Shown here: in pieces, positions 47,370 to 58,391 of the stretch
How positions within the stretch are numbered: the stretch's first letter is position 1
Layout of the letters: every line of letters starts with the position of its first letter
NCBI GenBank assembly: GCA_020466095.1
Contig: CM035808.1
Location: 31,434,391-31,498,390, forward strand
DNA from: Chlorops oryzae
Taxonomy: Eukaryota; Arthropoda; Insecta; Diptera; Chloropidae
DNA length: 64,000 nt
Direction of reading: 5' to 3'
Notes under the pieces: generated by a model
The model's input: only the letters and a program-made list of their open reading frames with translations
What the model was told of the DNA's origin: nothing
Databases searched by the model: none
Program-made: the position numbers and the translations under genes

Positions 47370-47796
47370 TTTATATAATGTTTTTCATTTCGGACAGAAC
47401 TGTAGAGGGCTCCTAAAAGTAAGCAATTATTTCAAAGTAGTATTTCTTTCAATATAAGCTGGCCATGACCTTAAAAAACAATGCGAAGCCATTTTTTAGT
47501 GCTTAAAACATGACTCCCACTCAAGGCAGTGTACAATATAAATAGCATAATGTTGATCCTAATAAAATTTAAGTATTTCCATCCCTTAATCGCAATTTTG
47601 TTTTGCTCTAATTTTAACTTTTTAAACATTAACTGGTTGCATTTCAAACTCAGCACTGAAATTGCTGTCGTGTGGCAGAATTGCGGTATGCTAGCATATT
47701 TTTTCCATGCTAAACGGTGCTATAGGGAACCTTCGGGATCTTTGCGATGTCAGTTTTTCTCACACTTTTTCTGGCTCTTTACTTCTCATACTCTCT

Positions 47797-47800
<4 letters not shown>

Positions 47801-47871
<71 letters not shown>

Positions 47872-48203
47872 CATCTCTCCCACTCATCTTTACTCCCTCC
47901 CCCTCTCTCCTTCACTCTCTATGTTCTTCTCTTTATTCTTATCTATATTCTTATCTATATGCTTCTCTCTCTCTCTTGTTCTCCCTCTTCTTTCTCTGTT
48001 CTGATCTCTTTTTTATCTTTCTCTTCTTTTTCTCCCATTTTATTCCTCCCTTTCCTTATTTACCCTTTTTTCTTTCTTTCTCTCTTCCTCTTTCTTTATC
48101 TTTCTTTCTCTTCCTTTTTCTCTCTTTTACTCTCTCTTTCTTCCTCTTTTGATGTCTCCTTTTCTCTCTTTGTCTGGTTTTCTGTCTCTTTCTCTCTCTT
48201 TCC

Positions 48204-48240
<37 letters not shown>
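47801..48240. repeat. CT microsatellite tract
   Basis: A pure CT run of about 68 bp (47801-47868), then about 350 bp of CT-rich sequence and a second pure run at 48211-48237. Open frames of Leu-Ser repeats across this tract are by-products of the repeat. Confidence 0.9.
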
Positions 48241-48241
<1 letters not shown>

Positions 48242-48915
48242 ATCTATTTCTTGCTCTCTTTCGCCCTATTTCGCTTTCAATTTCATGCGACTAATTTCAA
48301 TAAAAGAACAAAGAAAAGACGATACCCATGATATGTCCTGCACGAAAAGCAGGACTTTATTTCAAAGGGCAATAATAGATTAATCTTCCTCGTCTCCGTT
48401 AATTAATTACGTATACTCGTACATATTGTGCGGCTTAAATGAAAGTCCCGCGAAATTTTGCGTACATCTTTAATTTATCAGATAACAGCGAATATGATTA
48501 AAAGTTTAAGACGGAGTGAGTTTTTTAAATTAATCAAGTATTTCTTTTTGAATTGTTTTTTGTTTTTCTTTTAACGAATTTAAATTAAGGCGACGCGTTT
48601 GGGCTTATCATTTTATTGTGCACTATCTTAAACGTCACTTTTATACTATGAGTTTTATAATGACTTCCACCAATTTTCATCTTAATCGACGTATCTTATT
48701 CAAACCACAGTCATAACCTGATGTTTGGACATAAGTTATGTACAGTGAAAGCTCTCTTTGCGGACAGCTCCCAAAAGAAAACAAAATTCTGCGTCTTATT
48801 TCAAAAAAGGATTTTTCATATTTGCTATGCTGAATACAAGTGATTAAACAAAAAATTTATGAGTGTGTTTTAAAAACCTATTTTTCCTGAAGTGAAATCA
48901 AAAAAAAATTATAAG

Positions 48916-49365
48916 ATATGTGGGCCAAAATTCTTTTTAATGCCTTAACTTCTGTCCCTGTCAATGAAATTCAGTTTTTCTGAAGGAGCAAACCGAATTA
49001 ATAAAAAATTAGTTGTAACAAAAAATTTATGAATAACGAAATAAAATACTCTAGTCCAATTGAAAAAAATCAATTATTACCAAAACTCAATTTTTTTCCT
49101 TCGCAAATTACGGTAACATTGTTGTCTTTTCTTGTCTTGTCTTGCCAAACAAGACAACAATGTTACTGTAATTTGCGAGTAAAGAAGATGGAAGTTTGGT
49201 AATATTCGATTTTTTTCAATTGGACTAGAGTATTTTATTTCGTTATTAATAAATTTTTTGGTAAAATTTATTTGTTATTAATTTGATTTGCTCTTTCACG
49301 AACACTGAATTTCGTTCACAGCGACAGAAATTTAGGCATTAAAAAGAATTTTGGCCCATGTACCA
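48916..49365. repeat. Large foldback element, arms of about 220 bp
   Basis: The arms mirror each other almost throughout, from GGGCCAAAATTCTTTTTAAT on the left to ATTAAAAAGAATTTTGGCCC on the right. The centre is AACATTGTTGTCTT, a short CTTGTCTTGTCTTGCC spacer, then AAGACAACAATGTT. A transcript would fold into a long hairpin. Weaker matching extends outward: AGCTCTCTTTGCGGAC at 48751 and GACTTTGTCCGC at 49490. Confidence 0.75.
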
Positions 49366-49879
49366 CAAATTTGAAGAAAATTAATCGAGGATTTTGAAAA
49401 AAATTAGAAAAGTATGTGTTAATAGGACCTTTTTCATACCAAAATGGCTCCCAAAGTAAAAAAAATAGAATTTTTTTCAGAATTTTTTGACTTTGTCCGC
49501 TTATTTAACCATGGCTTAAATTCTTACCATGAATTTAATTTTGCCTAAAAGCCCATAGAATTGGCTTTCAAACCGCTTAACAGTTTTTTTTCTACGATGA
49601 ACCGTTATCCTGGGAGAATTTTTTTTCTCGACTTACTGCCTAAAAATTTTAAGGCCCTATAACTCCTCAAGGGTGCATTTGCGACCCGCCCCCCTCCCAT
49701 ACGATTTTTGGTTCGTCTTGACCCCCTCTATCACCACCCTTCGGATGTACACCGTTATGGGAAACACCCTGTGTATCGACAAGGGATATATAAAGGGAAA
49801 TTGCAACAATACAGACTTTTGTTTAGGGTGCTATATTAACCCAGTAGTTCTTATTGGCTAATCACCAATTCATCATATA
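49366..49879. other. No gene recognised
   Basis: AT-rich flank of the foldback. A short open frame at 49673-49861 has no recognisable features. Confidence 0.4.
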
Positions 49880-51592
49880 CACTCCCGCTCATTTGAATAG
49901 GTTTGAAATATTTTTCATGTATAAGCATGTTTCGTGCAGGCTGTGTTTCAATTATATGGTCTTTCTGTATGTGTATTGAGAGGTCAATCATTTACCAACA
50001 ACTGTGGAAAAAATCATAACATAATGACCACCCGTTTAGATGATATCGTTACTTTTGTAAAAAATTACAAAAAAATCTTTCAATTTTTCGGCTCATTTGA
50101 ATAGGTTCATCAGAAATAAAAATAAAATAAATATTTAAATATCAAATTTTTTTATGATTTTTTATTTTAATATTGTTAATTGAACATATTTTAAAGCACT
50201 ATAGTGCGTGGATCCTCCATGTTTTGAAATTGTTTCAAATACTCGCTGTGGAATAGATTCGTATAACTTTTGCAGAAAGTTACGTGAAATTTCTGCCCAA
50301 GCTTTTTGAATACCTTCTTTGAGGAGCTCCGTGGTTTCATATTGCTTTCCCGAGTCATAAACTTTTCGTGCAAGTAAGCCCCAAACGTTTTCTATGATGT
50401 TGAGGTCTAGAGACTATGGAGGCCAGTTTATTAACTGGATACCTTGGCTCTTAACCCACTCCTTGACAACTTTAGCAGTATGAATGGGTGCATTATCATG
50501 CTGGAATCTCCAAGACAATGGTCCAAAAATTTCAGAAATGTTAAGAAAAGCATTCTGAATCACATTTTTATAGCTAATTCCGTTCTAGAAATAAGAAAAT
50601 GTAGTTCGATAGTTCTATAATAGGAAATGGCACCCCACACCATTACACTGCGACTCAGGTACTGCTCTTCCTTACGCAAGTCATGGAAGTAATAGTTATG
50701 CCCATCTGGTCCTTCCAGATTGAACTTTTTTTCGTCGGAAAATACAACGTTTTTCCATTGGTTATCCCAAGACATGTGTTGTCGATAAAAATGCATCCGT
50801 GCTTCCTTACGAGCTACGTTAAGTGGTGTTTTTTTTTTAAGTTTGAGCCTCTTTAAATGTTTAGCAGCCTGTATGACGCGTTTAACGGTTGCTAAGCTAG
50901 CTTTAACACGCGTAATTTCTTTAATTTTTGCAGCACTGTGATGAGAATTCGACGCCTTCCTTTGGATAAGTCTTCTTTCTGCGGCAGTTGTAGCTTTATG
51001 AGTTCTTCCTTTCATGTTTTTTCCATAACACAGGTATACAAGGTTTTGGACCAGAGAAACTGGATAGCGACCCTATAGGAATTTTTCGTGCTGATTCCGA
51101 ATCTGGTACCCGTTTTTCTCTATCACGTCAAGTTTTTGAGAAATCGTTAAATAACGGTTTTTGACATTTTTACCTATAGTCTATGTCAATAATGAGGTCG
51201 TAGACCCTATATGCCTTAACCGATTTCAAAGTTTTTGGTACTCATATGAAAGAGGAATGACAACGCAACATATCCTTTATACACAAATTTGGAATTGATT
51301 CAGTAACTTGGAAGCTATAGGGCAAAAAACGCGATGCTGATTTCCAATTTTTAGCGATTTTGTTTAAAAACTTGAAATTCAAATGGTTATAATTTCCGAA
51401 CCAAGGCTGGTATTCCAGGTCTTAATACTTTGAATGAAAGAACAATCAATTGAAAAAGTTTTGAGCCTAAAACAAAAAAAATTCGTTGCGTCGTTCTAAT
51501 TTTATGAGGATTTTTGCTGAAAATGACAAAAACGAATTTTTTTAAATGTTGACAAATTCTTTCAAATAAACAAATAATATCGATGTATCAAA

Positions 51593-52793
51593 ATTAAAGA
51601 AGGTGTTTTTATTGGACCAGACATCAGAAAAATCATGCGTGATAAACACTTTTCGAAACATCTGTCACCTATAGAAGCAGCTGCTTGGTCATCATTTAAA
51701 GACGTTGTGGGGAAATTTTTTGGGAAATAAAAAAAGCGACAACTACATAAAAATAGTTGGAGGACTCTTGAAAAATTATCGAAAAATGGGAGTTCGGATG
51801 TCACCATGTAGGACTGTAGGTCTAACTCTTCTTCTTCCTAATCCCTGCAATGTGTTAGAGCTACGCTGCTTCAACATATGCATATAGCACGAGGAAAAGA
51901 GAAGCATGCTATGGCAGCGAAATAATTAGCTCTGCTGTGGTGAAACGCATTGCCACTTTTATTTTTAACTTTGGGAGATTTTCGAGTACATTACATATAA
52001 AATATCTACCAAACTCATAAAATTCCATGAAAAGCTTGAAAAACATAAAAATAATCAAGGAAAGTCAATATTAAGGAGAAATAGAAATTGTTCTTTTAGT
52101 CCTACCTTGTCCACATAACTTTTTGATCACACTGTTTCAGCAAAAGTACGGAATTCTATGTACAATCAAATTCGTAGCCGTAGTCAAAAATGTATGTCAA
52201 TTTATTACAAAATGAAAACATTCGTGCACATGAAGCAAAAACATATCGTAATAAATTTAATAAAGTTTCAATTATGAACTTTTCAAGCAATATAAAAAAC
52301 CGAGCCGACGCCGAGTTTCTTTGATAATTTTCTTGCAAGTGGCATCATAGTGCCACTTTGTGTCTACCCGTATTGTTGTTGGTAGCTTTCTGGTGAATTT
52401 CTCGAATTTGTTGAATTTCATATTCCTGCTTAAGGTTTTTGATGGTAGCTTTTTGGTGAATATCCCCAATTTGTTGAATTTCCTATGCCTGCCTAATGGT
52501 GTATATTCTCATCGCGGCAGAGGCTTTTCGACGTCGACAGTTAGACCTACAGTCCTACATGGATGTCACTAAAAATACATTTTCTCCACTCACATTTGGA
52601 TTTCTTCCCCGAAAACTTGGGCAAAACTAGCGACGAACAAGGAGAGCGCATTCACCAGGACCTACAGAGGATTGAAAAAAATTATAAGGGCTTTTGGGAT
52701 GAAGGAATGTTGAGTGACTATTGCTGGTCCCTTATACGCGAAACAGATAGTAAACAATACAAAAGGCTCAGTTCAAATTCTGTTCATTTTTAA
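51593..52793 (+). pseudogene. Protein remnant of the long-TIR element, itself interrupted
   Basis: Three readable pieces: KEGVFIGPDIRKIMRDKHFS at 51593-51727, ending at a stop; then in the next frame YIKIVGGLLKNYRKMGVRMS up to 51803; then, after a nested element, MSLKIHFLHSHLDFFPENLG and DEQGERIHQDLQRIEKNYKG at 52563-52793. From general familiarity these resemble a protein repeatedly predicted in arthropod genomes and probably transposon-borne, whose function I do not know. A frameshift, stop and insertion make this copy dead. Confidence 0.55.
51804..52562. mobile_element. Third-level nested element (759 bp)
   Basis: Ends CCATGTAGGACTGTAGGTC and GACCTACAGTCCTACATGG are perfect inverted repeats. 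ATGTCA is duplicated at 51798-51803 and 52563-52568. Removing the element restores continuity of the surrounding frame at the MS codons. Inside is a tandem pair of about 63 bp units (near 52380 and 52443) around GGTAGCTTT-TTGGTGAAT. Non-coding. Confidence 0.8.
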
Positions 52794-53949
52794 AGTTTAA
52801 ATTGGTTTTAGCTTTAAAGATAGGTTTAAAATAGAATTTAAGTTTTATGTTTTTTAAGCCAGTTTTACCAACATACACAATTCGAACTGAAATATACATA
52901 TGAACGAGCGAAGAATATACCAAAAATAAAAATTCGTTTTTGTCATTTTCAGCGAAAATCCTCATAAAATTAGAACGACGCAACGGATTTTTTTTTGTTT
53001 TAGGCTCAAAACTTTTTCAACTGATTGTTCTTTCATTCAAAGTATTAAGACCTGGAATACCAGCCTTGGTTCGGAAATTATAACCATTTGAATTTCAAGT
53101 TTTTAAACAAAATCGCTAAAAATTGGAAATCAGCATCGCGTTTTTTGCCCTATAGCTTCCAAGTTACTGAATCAATTCCAAATTTGTGTGTAAAGGATAT
53201 GTTGCGTTGTCATTCCTCTTTCATATGAGTACCAAAAACTTTGAAATCGGTTAAGGCATATAGGGTCTACGACCTCATTATTGACATAGACTATAGGTAA
53301 AAATGTCAAAAACCGTTATTTAACGATTTCTCAAAAACTTGACGTGATAGAGAAAAACGGGTACCAGATTCGGAATCAGCACAAAAAATTCCTATAGGGT
53401 CGCTATCCAGTTTTTCTGGTCCAAAAGTTGGCCTTTATTTGTAAACTTGTGTAATTAGACTCATTCCTTAAAATCCTGCTTACTACATTTTGGCTTCGTC
53501 CAATTATTGCGGCAATATTTGCGTGAATTAAACCACTTTCCTTATAAGCTTGGATTTTGCCTTTTTCTGCTTCAGTCAAGACTTTTCCGCATCCCATTTT
53601 TGTTTTTTTCATAAATTGTCAAAGTGTTGTAACGAAATTTTGATATATGTTAACGGTCTTTAAGCGCCCCTCACACTAAATTAAAAATAACTCTAATGAA
53701 CCTATTCAAATGAGCCGAAAAATTGAACGATTTTTTTGTAATTTTTTACAAAAGTAACGATATCATCTAAACGGGTGGTCATTATGTTATGATTTTTTCC
53801 ACAGTTGTTGGTAAATGATTGACCTCTCAACACACATACAGAAAGACCATATAATTGAAACACATCCTGAACGAGATATGCTTATACATGAAAAATATTT
53901 CAAACCTATTCAAATGAGCGGGAGTGTATATGAAACTCTTCAAGAGTAG

Positions 53950-54025
53950 GGCTGGAGAACTATCGATAGTTGCGACTATCGATAATCTCGATATTCGATA
54001 ATCTGAAGTATCGATAGTACTATCG
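53950..54025. repeat. ATCGATAG palindrome cluster, left
   Basis: Five overlapping copies of the ATCGATA type (ACTATCGATAGTTGCGAC, GACTATCGATAATCTCG, GTATCGATAGTACTATCGG) in 70 bp, beginning GGGCTGGAGAACTATCGA, which resembles a hAT end. Confidence 0.55.
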
Positions 54026-54303
54026 GATGATATATTTTAAAATTTCAACTAATGTGGTTGTCAAATTGCTAGTGATTTCAATCAAGCATTTTTGAGCTGT
54101 TTGACATTTAAATATCAACCGTTTGAAAGTTCTAAATTTAAATAATTAATAGTCGTCCTATAATAACTTAATAAAATACTGTGCATAAGTATCCCTCCTC
54201 ATATAATATCACGTGGTAATATACAAGAAGCCGAATTTTAAAACCTTTCTTACTGAATTCTCAATACTTTGTAACCAGCTCTGATGCGAGGAAGTATTTT
54301 GGT

Positions 54304-55235
54304 TAGTGTTCGAACAGAAGTATCGATACTGAGTACTACTCGATACTTTAGTTCCGATACTGAGTATTTTAGTAATCGATACTTTGAAAAGTAATATCGA
54401 GTAGTATTATCGATACTGTTGCTGTAAAGTTGGTATCGAGTACTCAAATTGGAATGTCAAATTTGTAAGTTTTTTTTTCTTATTCTTGTCAGATTTCGCG
54501 CTTTTTTCTCATGCGTTCATCTCATTCTTCCATTGGAATGTCATACTTGTTAGCTTTTTTCGTCTCATTTGTGTCATATTTCGCGCTGTTTTCTTGAGCG
54601 TCGGAAAACATTATATTCAACGAATAACACAACGAGTTTGAATCATTTGTATTTGCATCGTCGTATAAAATAAAGAAAATGTCTAGCGAAGTTTGGAAAT
54701 ATTTTGAAAAACAGACGAAAGATAGTGCAAAATGTAAACTTTCCTTCAAAACAATCAAATCGTCCGGTAACACCACGAATTATCAGAAACATTTAAAATC
54801 TGTACATAAAGACGCTTATGATGCACTTAAACCTGAAATTAATGAAAACGCTGGCGCCAAGTTATAAAGTTCCATCAGATAATCATATCAAAACACTCGT
54901 TGGACAGAAATACGATGGTTTGAAAAATGTGCTAAAGTCAAAAATACGAGATGTGGATTGGTTCAGTGCAACTTGTGACATTTGGACAGAATCGATGTCC
55001 ATGGTTAGTTATTTAGGTTCAATAAAAAAATGACAATGTATTAGAAATCGTTAATTTTTGCTGTTTTTCGTATGTTTTTTACTTTTATAGTGTTATTTAC
55101 AATTTTTTTTTAAAGTACTCGATACTGAGTAGTATCGATACTTTGGGTGAGTAATTTGAGTACTACTCGATACTGTCCGCCGATACTTTTGATACTACTC
55201 AGTATCGATACTTGGGCTCGATACTTCGAACACTA
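54304..55235 (+). mobile_element. hAT remnant with AGTATCGATACT subterminal repeats
   Basis: The ends TAGTGTTCGAAC and GTATCGATACT-rich right end CTTCGAACACTA are inverted. The 8 bp ATTTTGGT is duplicated at 54296-54303 and 55236-55243. Both subterminal regions are packed with AGTATCGATACT and GAGTACTACTCG palindromes. A broken N-terminal transposase lies between them. Confidence 0.85.
54679..55030 (+). pseudogene. hAT transposase N-terminal remnant (BED finger and DIWT)
   Basis: The frame starting at 54679 encodes SSEVWKYFEKQTKDSAKCKL then SGNTTNYQKHLKSVH, a BED-type zinc finger in which the second cysteine is replaced (KCKLSF). A shifted frame at 54818 onward gives VDWFSATCDIWTESMSMVSY, the hAT block with the first catalytic Asp. 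The rest of the transposase is deleted. Confidence 0.75.
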
Positions 55236-55552
55236 ATTTTGGTGCCTCTTTTCCCTAGGATATTGAAAAAAAATCCCTTTATTTCTGTTTTCTTTTAGAA
55301 AATGATCATTAAAAATCCCATGCAAATATTTGAAATCATTTTTGTTTAAAGTTAAAATCGAAAAAATGCCCCAAAACGGGAAAACCCCGTCGTTCTGGCA
55401 TCAGTGCATTGAATAAAATTTTAGCATGACGCCTAAAATTCTCATTTGGTTTGTAAAATAGGACACTTAAGACTGGCAAAATTCCTGAAGATTTTTCACG
55501 ACGTGATGAAGCAGAAACGTGTGTAAGTTTGTCTTATTTATTGGCTCGATGG

Positions 55553-55845
55553 AGTTGGGAAGCTATCGATAGTTTTATTATCGATAGTTTCAATTGTCGA
55601 TAGGTTCCATAATCGATAGTTTTAATAACCGATAGGTTCAGTAATCGATTATTTCAATAATCGATAGGTGCAATAATAGATAAATTCCTTAATCGATTGT
55701 CAAAATTATCGATAGGTTCACAATCGATCGTTTCAATGATCGATATTTTCAAAAATCGATATTTCTGATAATAGGTTCTATAATCGATCGTTTCAATTAT
55801 CGATAATTTTGACAATCGATAATTTTGATAATGGAAAGATGAATT
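55553..55845. repeat. Tandem array of ATCGAT palindromes
   Basis: About 15 units of roughly 18-20 bp with the consensus TATCGATAG-TTTCAA-T in alternating orientations, with degenerate spacers. Consecutive units vary in their last bases. A further small group lies at 55975-56033 (ACTATCGATAGTC, CCATCGATAG). Probably subterminal repeats of an unrecognised, degraded hAT-type element. Confidence 0.65.
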
Positions 55846-56033
55846 TTCGAGCGACTCTCGCCCTTATCAAAATAAGGCGTTTTTAGGAATCTGTCCATTT
55901 CAAAAAGAAGAAAGCCCTCTGTCACCGCGAGCACCACTTTTACAATGCTAAAGTAAATGTCCATGAATCAAAACTATCGATAGTCTTCAAAAACCATCGA
56001 TGTTTTCGATAGTTTTAAACCATCGATAGTAAT

Positions 56034-57087
56034 TTTTTTTTTTTTGGCATCAACTCCAAAACAATGACATTGTCATTGTTCAAAACAGCACCTACTTCGA
56101 ATTTCGATGGCCAACTGATGCCAGTAGTGGAATGCCATTTGTATATAAATTTTTTCAAAATACTGGAATAGAATAAGGGGTGCAATCACTGTGATATTTC
56201 CATCTGGGACGTCGAATACAATGCACACGATGAAAGAGCAATTTGATTCATTCGATTCTCCGATATTCCAGAATAAATCGGAATAAATTTGAAAAATGAA
56301 TTAATTTATTACCGCCTGAAACAACCGCTTAAGCTCTTAATATGCCATTCAGACGAGCATCGAAATCTCGGGATTTCGGCACTTGGATTTCGTGAAATCC
56401 ATATCGAAATCCAAGCGTTCACACGACAATATCGCCATTGAGAGGATTTGGTTTGACAGCCATTCATCTGTTTGTAGTGCTGCCAATTGTAGGGAAATTT
56501 CCTTAAAAATTTTTAGGGATTTGTTTTTTTTTACCAAAAAATGACTTGTAGGGACAAAAGTACAGATTTCTTAAAATCTGCAAATGTACGGAATTTGTGA
56601 TGTATTGCATAGCTGCGACAACCGTTCAAAGCAATTAACCCCAATTTGTTTTCATTCTTCAATCAAACCAAAAAATAAAATAAATAAATAAAATGTGTGC
56701 ATTGTACTTTCTTATCAGCCAACAGCGGGTGACTTCCTTTCCCATAATCAATCAAAAGTGCGTTTCATTTCAAGATATTATTTTCCACCTGAATATAATC
56801 ATTCCATTCCATCTGAATATAATCATTCTCAGACGTTTTATTTCATCAAAATACTTAATATTAGAGATTTCTTTGAGTACAAAATAAAAAGTCCAAACTT
56901 AAAGCTTATTCTTAATTAACTTCATATAACTATAGGTATAAATAAATTAAAATACTACAATAGATGGTCATACAAAATGGAATGTTTTTATTTTGAATTT
57001 TTTTTTTTTTTTTTTTTTTAATTTTTCGATGGAAATTGTACGATCACAGTCTAAGCAATGGTGAAATTTTGCTCGATTTTGAATAAA
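56034..57087. other. Downstream flank of the MBF2 gene, no gene recognised
   Basis: Short open frames only. A TTTATT at 56987-56992 reads AATAAA on the minus strand and could be the poly(A) signal of the MBF2-family gene, about 100 bp after its stop. Confidence 0.45.
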
Positions 57088-58391
57088 TCAATAGCCATAC
57101 ATGAATATTTCATAGCTGAAATGCCGTGTCTGATTGCAGGCGATTAGAATATTCGCGAACTTTTGACTTATTCCACCTTCGAAGAAAAACGAATCGGCAT
57201 CCTCCGACGAAAGGTAGGCGAAAATTTCAATGAAAGTTAATTTTGCACCTTCGCCTCCCTTTGCGGGATATTGCACAACGACTTCAATATCCTCAGCCTT
57301 CGTATTTTGACTTTCATCGAGCACGTTCGCCAAGTGATGATCTCCTGAAATGAAAATACATAAATAATTATAAATTCAATTCCGGCTTACATAGTAACAA
57401 AAAAAAAATGGGTTCTTTCATAGCGGTCTTGGTATATTTAATGGGTTCTTTTAGGGCACTCTTTTCTCTATGTCTTTTTAAGATAAGTGGTCAAATCAAA
57501 AATTCAAACGGTTGGCATTTAGGCATTAGTGGGAGTAGAACTCCTATAGGATTGATTGCTTGAAATTATTTATTAGAGAGACGAAGTAAGAATCGTTAAC
57601 TGCAATAATGAATTCACTGGTTTCCAATGGCATCGGAATTCCCGGATATATTCAACACATGCAAACGTTTGGAACCAGTCACAATCAAACTGATTACAAT
57701 CGCTTCAATATCTTGTGTAAAAGAACAGGCTCTCTAAATCGAGGAGTGATCATAGTTATGAAAGAAATGAAAAGCTATTAGGTACTAAGAAATGGGTCCT
57801 ATACCGATCTTTTGTGAAGATCGTACTCAACTTTGTGAGATCTTCAAAATCTAGTCACTCAGAGAATTTTAAAAAGTAGATACTAATTACTGAAATGTAC
57901 ATATGTATGTTTGAATGACGAAAGGCTCGTTCGATAAAGAACGGGATTACTCCGTTTTATATAAGAAAAAAAACAAAAAACAATCGAAACTTCTACAATT
58001 AAAAAGCATGCTAAAACACGATAACGATTGCATGGGAGAATTATCACAAGCAAGCCGTTAAAACTACTTCAGGAGACCCATTTAGTTCAAGAAACTTTAA
58101 ATAGCCCTTCTTCGTTCTGAAGCACTCAAACGTAATAGTCAAGATAAAATGTGGACTTTTCAACTCACCGGGTACGCGTTCTCCGGCGGTAAAAATAATA
58201 TTTCCCTTCACATTACGCGCTTTATTGAAGGCAATTAAATTAGCTTCGGGATTGAGTGCTGTAAATCGCGTCTCATTGGTGACTGTGTAAATCTCTGTAT
58301 ACTTTATGTCCACGCACCCAACGAAAGTGAAGTTCAAAATTAAAATAATGGTAATCCAGTTGAAACACTTCATCACGTCTGAATACTCCAT
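57088..58391 (-). CDS. MBF2-family secreted protein
   Basis: Two exons, 58169-58391 and 57088-57344, join in frame (CCCG|GTGAGT, TTTCAG|GA) to give 159 residues from the first ATG, or 153 from the second at 58373. The second gives the cleaner signal peptide (MKCFNWITIILILNFTFVGC), so I favour it. The mature part shows the MBF2-domain pattern: GERVPGDHHLANVLD, alternating beta-type VVVQYP and LTFIEIFAYL, a Gly-Gly with following conserved turn (FFFEGGISQKFANILI), and an aromatic end, FSYEIFMYGY. MBF2 domains occur in insect secreted proteins of mostly unknown role; the name comes from a silkworm transcription co-activator, which need not apply here. The intron is 824 bp and apparently free of large insertions. 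Confidence 0.75.

Larger units (their letters stand above)
51044..53426. mobile_element. Nested transposon with terminal inverted repeats of about 500 bp
   Basis: The first about 500 bp (51044-51546) and the last about 500 bp (52925-53426) are nearly identical inverted copies starting TTTTGGACCAGA-AAACTGG and running to GACAAAAACGAATTTTT. It interrupts the Tc1 transposase. The internal plus-strand remnant encodes a conserved protein fragment. The target duplication is not clear. Long inverted ends are characteristic of foldback-like or some cut-and-paste families; I cannot assign the superfamily. Confidence 0.75.
50191..53612 (-). pseudogene. Tc1 DD34E transposase, split and mutated
   Basis: The N-terminal piece at 53612-53403 has the helix-turn-helix region (EKGKIQAYKESGLIHANIAA, GRSQNVVSRILRN). 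After the nested insert, 51015-50560 continues with the second DNA-binding part and the first catalytic Asp (NVVFSDEKKFNLEGPDGHNY). The C-terminal part, 50570-50191, contains QHDNAPIHT and NIIENVWG with 34 residues between Asp and Glu, but an in-frame TAG replaces a codon just after INWPP and there is a frame change near 50560. The gene is dead even apart from the insertion. Read as Tc1/mariner DD34E. Confidence 0.8.
49880..53926 (-). mobile_element. Tc1-like transposon, interrupted
   Basis: Ends CACTCCCGCTCATTTGAATA and its complement are near perfect and flanked by TA at 49878-49879 and 53927-53928. Each end is about 225 bp and carries a second, internal CTCATTTGAATAGGTT, the IR/DR layout of some Tc1 elements. 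Without the 2.38 kb nested insert the element would be about 1,664 bp, the normal Tc1 size. Confidence 0.85.

Noticed and set aside
47529..48331. Open frames of up to 207 codons rich in Leu-Ser
   Set aside because: They arise from the CT microsatellite, overlap in several frames and have no other protein-like character.
55553..55845. Functional promoter with DRE sites
   Set aside because: No gene starts nearby; the arrays resemble subterminal repeats of hAT elements, so regulation is only a possibility noted in the findings.
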